Below, piece after piece: positions 58,306-64,000 of a stretch of 64,000 nt of DNA; the first letter of the stretch is position 1; the number at the start of each line of letters is the position of its first letter. The translations under genes were made by a program, and so were the position numbers. Under the pieces are notes generated by a model that saw only the letters and a program-made list of their open reading frames with translations, searched no databases and was not told the origin of the DNA. The stretch is from Russula earlei (taxonomy: Eukaryota > Basidiomycota > Agaricomycetes > Russulales > Russulaceae): positions 19,257 to 83,256 of the forward strand of contig JAGFNK010000214.1 in the NCBI GenBank assembly GCA_025769875.1, written 5' to 3'.

Positions 58306-59200
58306 AGCTGTCAATTAGATATATAATTCATGATTTTGCTTTTGCCTGATTGTAATACCATATACTGTACAATGGCTGTCTATATCCCCATCCCATGCCA
58401 TCAACAATCCAGTGAGTACACATGACAGATGGGGTACAGGTAGTGCTTTCAGGTCAGGTCACATTGACTGCAAAAAACGGCTTGACTGAACCTGACATGA
58501 CTGATCATGAGTGAACTTTCAGTCAAGGTCAAACTGGATTGTGGAATGTCCAGTCACAGTCACATCAACTGTCAAGACTGATAAAAACTGGTCAAGACTG
58601 GTCAAGACTGGTGTGCCTGGTGTGCCTGGGATTTCTGTCAAGATTTCATGGGTTTGAGGATTATGGTCATAACTAGTCATAAGTAAAGCATGACTGGGAA
58701 CATGTGTGTGAGATTGTAAGGCTGGTTACCTGACCCTGTACCTAGTGAGTACCCAAGGAGAGAGAGAGCCCCCATGAGAAGTTGGACACAGGTACAAAGA
58801 GGAGTTCTCAAGCCAGTCAGAGGAGAAGGGGACACCAAAGCTTGCTTGTCATTCCAGAGGTAAGTAAGTACAGAATACAGGGGAGTACAAAGGAAAATAG
58901 GAGATTGAAAAACAAGGGAGCATAAAGATTGTCTATGCTGCACACAGAAAAAAAAATGCACATCTCAATGTGTGAAAATTGTGCATGTGGGAAAAGATGC
59001 ATTGCATGCCATCAGGGTTTCAGACCTGACACCTCCTGTGGTGTTGAAATTTTGACCATCCCCAGTTAAACCTTCTTGAGTGAGCTTCAGGCCTTGTGCA
59101 TGTGGCCTTGTCACCATGCCAGAGTAGTGGGCATGTTGTGGTGAAGCAGCGAGGTGGCTGTCAAGACATGTACTGCTGATCACTAAGGACTCAGGAGCAG
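58306..59200. other. CpG-poor spacer with short tandem repeats
   Basis: No gene seen. GTCAAGACTG occurs three times (58571, 58591, 58601), followed by GTGTGCCTGG twice (58611, 58621), within a stretch rich in GACTGG/GTCA words (about 58440-58640). The rest may belong to the outer part of the Gypsy-2 LTR, whose left end I could not fix. Confidence 0.4.
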
Positions 59201-59219
59201 GTGGGCAAGGGTCGGAACA

Positions 59220-59987
59220 GATGGTACATGGCGAAGGCGGCATTGAACAGGAGGACGAGCCAAACAACAAGGAGGTACCAGATGGGGACTGGTAGGTGTT
59301 GCAGGAGGCAGAGGCGAAGAGCAGAGGCCAGTGCAGCGAGAAGGCTTTAAACAAGGTGGTCGTTGAAGAGTACCTTGGAGGCGAGGGGAATCTTTAAACT
59401 GAGCGGTCGCAGGGGAGTACCCAGGAAGATGAGAGTATCACAAATGGACAGTCTGATGACTGCCATGCTTCATTGGGGCTTATATACAGTGTACAGGGTC
59501 GATTACAAAGCACTGGGACTATTCTAGACTCTTTGGTACCATCCAATAGGACTACAGAGGCATAAACTTGCTTGTGTCAAGTTTCAGGCTTACTGAGCGC
59601 ATTACTGATCATTGTGGAGCGATGACATCATTATGATGTCACTGTGGGGCGCTTAGTGAGCCTATGAGGTCACTGTGGAGTCGCTCAGTCAGCCATGATG
59701 TCATTGGAGCCTTGATGACATCAGATGATTTATGCAACAGTTTCTAAGAGTTTGTGCTGCTGTTTCGGGTCCATGGTGGCTGGGTGGCCATGTGGCTGCC
59801 ACGCGATGATTACCCGATTAGGAAACCGGTGCCTGGTCGTGTTAGAGTGCCTTTGCAATAGCAATATCTTGTACCACAGGAGGGATAGCCCAGAAAATGG
59901 AAGGGAGTCGGCAATGCAAAGTGAGAGAGGTCTTTCTTGAGTAAAATAGGACAATCCTCGGCCAGGACTTGGCCTTGGTTCGTAACA
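59220..59987 (-). repeat. Gypsy-2 3' LTR (left end approximate)
   Basis: On the minus strand the LTR starts TGTTACGAACCAAGG at 59987, directly after a polypurine tract (59988-60003, AAAGAGGGGATGAA on the minus strand). It contains a TATATAAGC box (complement near 59483) and four CRE-like octamers. The other LTR is outside the window, so the left end cannot be confirmed. Confidence 0.6.
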
Positions 59988-60234
59988 TTCATCCCCTCTT
60001 TATAGACTTGTTGCTCCTGCAACAGTAGGAATTTGTTTCTTTGGAAGGTGGAGTAGTTTGCATATAAAAAGTCGAAGTCTGTTCATTCGTGGGGAGTTCT
60101 CCCTTGTTCTATGGATTGCTTTGGGGATAGCCGTGGTCGATTGAGTGCATGTGATTGCAGGAGTTCTCTGAAAAGTTTGTTGGTAACAAGGATAAAGGTA
60201 ATCATCAACAGAGGTCATGATGAGAGTTGTTGGT

Positions 60235-63200
60235 TTAGGGGTTACTCCTGGTGGGAATTGTTCTAAGTGCCTTCGGATATTTCCGATGGAAGTCTTTAAC
60301 AAGTGATTGCGCTTTTGATAGGTTAGATGCTGGTTCCCAAGTATTTTCTGCAACCGTATACCCTTTCCATTTAACTAGGTATTGGATTCCTTTGCGGTTT
60401 GGGGAGAGCCGAGAGTTTAGGATCTGCTCTACTTCATATTGTTCTTCACCTTCGACTAATATTGGTGGCGGGTTTGAAAAGTTAGGACCATGGGCAATGG
60501 TTTCTTTGTAAGGTTTAATCAGGGAGTGGTGAAAAACCGGGTGTATCTTCCAAGACTTTGGTAGTTCGAGGCAAACATTTACTGGATAGGCAGTGGTGAC
60601 TTTGAATGGCCCATAGTGTCGAGGGGCTAGTTTTGCTTTTGGGTGAGTCGTTTGTAGATTCGTGGCTTCCAGCCATACTTGATCCCCTTCTTTAAAACGA
60701 AACGTGGAGGATTGAGGTCCTGATTGCTTCATGATTTCTGTTGCTCGGTTCAGGGAGGCAGCTACTTCTTCTCTGAGTTGGTTTAGTCTTGATAGTCTTT
60801 CTTGGATTGAAGGGAACTTTGACGTAAAGGCAAGGGGCGGAGCAAATGTTGGGTTAAAGCCATACCAGACTTCAAACGGGGGTTTGTTCGTAGCACTGTG
60901 TTGTCTGGCATTATGTGCGAATTCCATAAAGGGAACTAGTTCTGCCCAATTGTCTGCTTGATGGTTGCAAAATATTCGTAGGTATTGTTCTAGTTCTTGG
61001 TTAACTCGTTCTGTTTCTCCGTCTGTCTGTGGGTGATATGCTGTGCTTAGTGATACTTTGACATTTAACTTTTTCCATAGTTCTTGAGTGACTTTTGAGG
61101 GCCTCTGTCCGATATTATTTGTGTTGGGAGCCCTATTCTTCTCCAGACATTGTTCATGATTAGTGTCACTGTTTCGTCTGCTGTGATTGTCTTGTGGCAA
61201 GGGGTAATGATTATTGCTTTACTGAATCAATCTACCACGACTAGGAGGCTGTCGAAGCCTTGTGAAATCAGTAGGTCCGTGATAAAATCCATAGTAATGC
61301 TTTTCCATACTTCTCCAGCTGGTGTAATCGGTACAAGGGGTGTTTCTGTCTTTGGACAGTTCTTTGTACTTTGGCAAATTGTGCAACCATCTACATAACT
61401 TTTGACATAAGTTAGCATTCCTGGCCACCAATAGTTTCGGCTGATTAGTTCATAAGTTTTCCATTGGCCAGGATGCCCAGTGGCAAGGGAGTCGTGGTGT
61501 AGTTTTAGAATTTTCTTTCTTAGGGTGTCGTTGTTTGGGATATAGACTTTTCCTTTGAATAGTATTAGTCCATCTTCAAGGTTCCAGTCCTGTAAGCCTT
61601 TGGATAGTCGCCTTGGTCCATTCTTTATAATGATTGCTAACGCGTTAGATACTTCTGGGTCATAGTCTTTGCTAGATCGTAGTTGTTGTCGAAGTTCCTG
61701 GTCGCTGATTGGTTCTGTAGCAGAGGTGCGTGTTGCTCTAATTTTAAAAAATTTGTCATCTAGGAGCACCTTTCCATCATTTTCGTTTTGTATCCCCTCT
61801 TTAAAGTCTGGCCGCCTGGACAGACCGTCTGCTTTGTTCACAGTTCCTGGGTGGTGGGTGATGGTGAAGTCGAAATTGCTGAGGAGGAGTGCCCATCGGG
61901 CTTGTCGTCTCGTGAGTTTTTGTTTTGTCATGAAGTATGTCAAGTTATTGTGGTCTGTCCATAGATCAATGGGGTGTGTAGCGCCTTCAAGGTAGTGTCG
62001 GAAGTGCCAGAGGGATAAGACGATAGCAAGGAGTTCTTTATTGTAGATCATGTAATTTCGTTGTGCGGGGTCCAAGGATTTCGAGAAATAGGCTACTGGG
62101 TGATATCTGTTAAATTCATTGGGTTGTTCCAAGATTGCACCGACTGCAAAGTCACTTGCATCGCAGATGAGTCGAAAGGGTTTTGTGTGGTTAGGTAACA
62201 TGAGGATTGGGGCCATTGTGAATGCTTGGATTAGTTTCTGAAATGCTTGTTCTTCATCGTCTTCCCACTTGAAGGGGTTTTCTTTCTTTGTTAAGTTAAA
62301 CAAGGGCCGTGCTATTCAAGAGTATTGGTGGATAAATCGTCGATAGAAGTTGCAGAATCCTAGAAATGCTTGTACTTCCGTAACATTGGTCGGAGTAGGC
62401 CACTTTGTAATGCCTATTAACTTGTCTTGGTCCATGGATATTCGTCCTTGGGAGATATTGATGCCTAGGTAACTAATAGAGGTTTGTCGGAAAGCACATT
62501 TCTCTGGTTTCAAGTATAAGTCGTGGTCTTGGAGTGTTTTTAGGACCTTATGTGTCCAGTCGTCTAGTTCGTTCAAGGTTTGCACCATGATTAGTATATC
62601 ATCTAGATAAACAACCACTCGTTCAGTGGCAATGTATTTTGCTAGGATGGTGTTCATAAAGCGTTGGAAAGTGGCTGGGGCATTGCAGAGACCAAATGTC
62701 ATTATCAATGGTTCGAAGAGTCCTAATGGTGTCTTGAATGCTGCGAGGTGTTCATCGCCCTCTCTGAGGCGAATGTTGTTGTATCCCCATCATACGTCAA
62801 ACTTGGTAAAGTATTGGGCTCCTTGGAGTTTGTCAATTAATTCAGGAATCAAGGGTAGTGGATATGCGTCTTTGACAGTTGCTGTATTCAGGGCTCTGTA
62901 GCCTTGCACTGGTCATAGATTTCCTCCTTTCTTTTCTACAAAGAAGAATGGGCTGGCAATAGCTGCTTTTGATGGTCGGATTGTGCCTCTTTTCAAATGT
63001 TCGTCTAAGTATTCTTTTAGGGCTTGTAGTTCCTTGGGAGTAAGTCGATAAATGCCAGAATCGCGTCGGGCGATCCCTGTTTTAGATTGATTGCATGGTC
63101 CCATGGTTGGTGAGCAGGAAGGCGTTGAGAAGCTTGTTCATCGAAAACCTTTCGCCATTTCAAGAATTGGGCGGGGATAAGTTCGTCTAATGTCTTAGGG

Positions 63201-63937
63201 GGTGTTTCCGCATTGGCTAGCTTGGTAGCTGTGGTTGATTTGGCTCTTATGTTGATTGTTATTGGGCTAAACGCATCGTGGATTTGTTCGTCAACACATG
63301 GGTTCAATGGTCCTTCAGTATCTGGGAAGATTAGTGCAGCAATGTCCATAAACTCGGGTTCTTCTTCTTCAGGGAAAGTAAGCACTTGTATTTGGTAATT
63401 CCACGTTCCAGATGCAGATGCAATGGTTATGCTTGGGTGTGTGGTAAGGCAAGTTCGGGGGCAGTTCCTCAGTGTGATTGTATCATTTGCCCAATCAATA
63501 TCTGGGTTGTGGTGTCATAGCCAATCGGTTCCTAAGATAATGTCGTGATCTCCAATGTTAGTGACCAGGAATTCTGCTTGTTCGTCATGAGTGGCGCCTG
63601 TGTGCGCTTGGATGCGAAGTCTTTGGATGGTGCTAAAGCGTATTAGTCCATTGGCATTTTGTGTTCTGTCTACATTTTGTGCTGGCAAGGGTTTGATCAT
63701 AGTTCGAAGGTGCAGGTGGTGTCTTTGTGCAAATCGTTCATGGATTATCATTCCTTCTGCTCCACTGTCGAGCAGGGCTCTTGCACCGATTTCTTTGCCG
63801 CTTGTCTTCCCTACTAAGGTAACTTTCAAGGCAATGGAAGGGGAGCGAATATTCTTGGTAAAAACTTTGGGGTAATTGATTTCTCTTTGTATCGTACTGA
63901 TTTGGACCGTCCCTCCTCGGTGCAGAAGGGGGTCCAA
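60235..63937 (-). pseudogene. Gypsy-2 pol region (broken): PR-RT-RNaseH-IN-chromodomain
   Basis: Reading from 63937 downward. Protease: ARALLDSGAEGMIIHERFAQ. RT: KRGTIRPSKAAIASPFFFVE near 62950, FGLCNAPATFQRF, and catalytic VYLDDILIM near 62600. RNase H: LICDASDFAVGAIL and DLWTDHNNLTYF. Integrase: HHDSLATGHPGQ with CTICQSTKN, core MDFITDLL, IISDRGP, and YHPQTDGETERVNQ (catalytic Glu kept). Chromodomain: YLVKWKGYTVAENTWEP near 60330. TGA codons at 62913, 62316 and 61227, and further ones near 63520 and 62790, fall where Arg is expected (for example VVD-stop-FSK and QYS-stop-IARP). A frameshift near 61100 removes a few residues after SDRGP. Confidence 0.92.
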
Positions 63938-64000
63938 TTAAAAATCCATAGGAGCAGATCTGGGCGGAGGATCGAGTCTGTAAGTGTTCTCTCTCCAAGT

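Larger units (their letters stand above)
59220..64000 (-). mobile_element. Ty3/Gypsy chromodomain retrotransposon (Gypsy-2), partial, decayed
   Basis: The element runs off the right edge. Its gag and 5' LTR must lie beyond 64000. It differs in sequence from Gypsy-1 but has the same pol order with a chromodomain. In-frame TGA codons in place of arginine and one small deletion in the integrase show that it is inactive. Confidence 0.9.

Noticed and set aside
1..64000. CRISPR arrays, prokaryotic operons, ribosome-binding sites or prophage
   Set aside because: The window is eukaryotic; the repeats present are transposon ends, LTRs and microsatellites.

Overview
This is a eukaryotic, almost certainly basidiomycete (agaricomycete-type) fungal window. 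The evidence is intron-dense genes with mostly 50-70 nt introns, several micro-exons, a WOPR-domain regulator, a large fungal-type GT2 glycosyltransferase, a membrane-anchored GH16 enzyme, an HNH-nuclease family typical of agarics, a NACHT/ankyrin pseudogene, a tRNA-Glu with an intron, and chromodomain Ty3/Gypsy retrotransposons. All gene models were assembled by eye from splice signals and reading-frame continuity.

Left half (1-32 kb) is CpG-rich and genic. In order: a Gti1/Pac2 (WOPR) transcription factor (minus, 3085-4870); a weakly supported unrecognised gene (minus, about 5101-6640); a frameshifted NACHT/ankyrin remnant (plus, 6985-8620); two duplicated multi-pass membrane protein genes (plus, 9597 and 15419) flanking an M24B aminopeptidase-P-like gene (minus, 11935-14559) that has lost two metal ligands; a 12-exon GT2 glycosyltransferase (minus, 18850-22200); and a 10-exon GH16 glucanase-like gene (plus, 25367-27660). 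The WOPR regulator, GT2 and GH16 would fit hyphal morphogenesis and cell-wall work, but nothing shows co-regulation. From 27.7 to 32.3 kb I see no gene.

Right half (about 32.4-64 kb) begins just after a tRNA-Glu(UUC) gene and is dominated by transposable elements with very few CpG dinucleotides. A Gypsy element (35207-42776) has inserted into an HNH-family gene, splitting it. A small non-autonomous Fot1/pogo-type element has inserted into that Gypsy element. The 2.76 kb autonomous parent of that family, with an uninterrupted transposase and a DD35D triad, lies at 44996-47758. Two decayed hAT elements follow (minus at 47.9-50.6 kb, plus at 53.9-58.3 kb), the second interrupted by LTR-like sequence. 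A second chromodomain Gypsy element (minus) runs off the right edge.

The most informative large-scale signal is mutational. In-frame TGA codons at places where arginine is expected, and LTR differences concentrated at CpG sites, indicate inactivation by CpG-to-TpG/CpA transitions (methylation deamination or a RIP-like process). The genic left half and the interrupted HNH gene do not show this. The strongest leads are this mutational landscape, the nested pogo/Gypsy/HNH insertion with its precise TA target-site duplication, the predicted M24 pseudo-peptidase, and the conserved GC-AG intron and micro-exons of the duplicated membrane genes.
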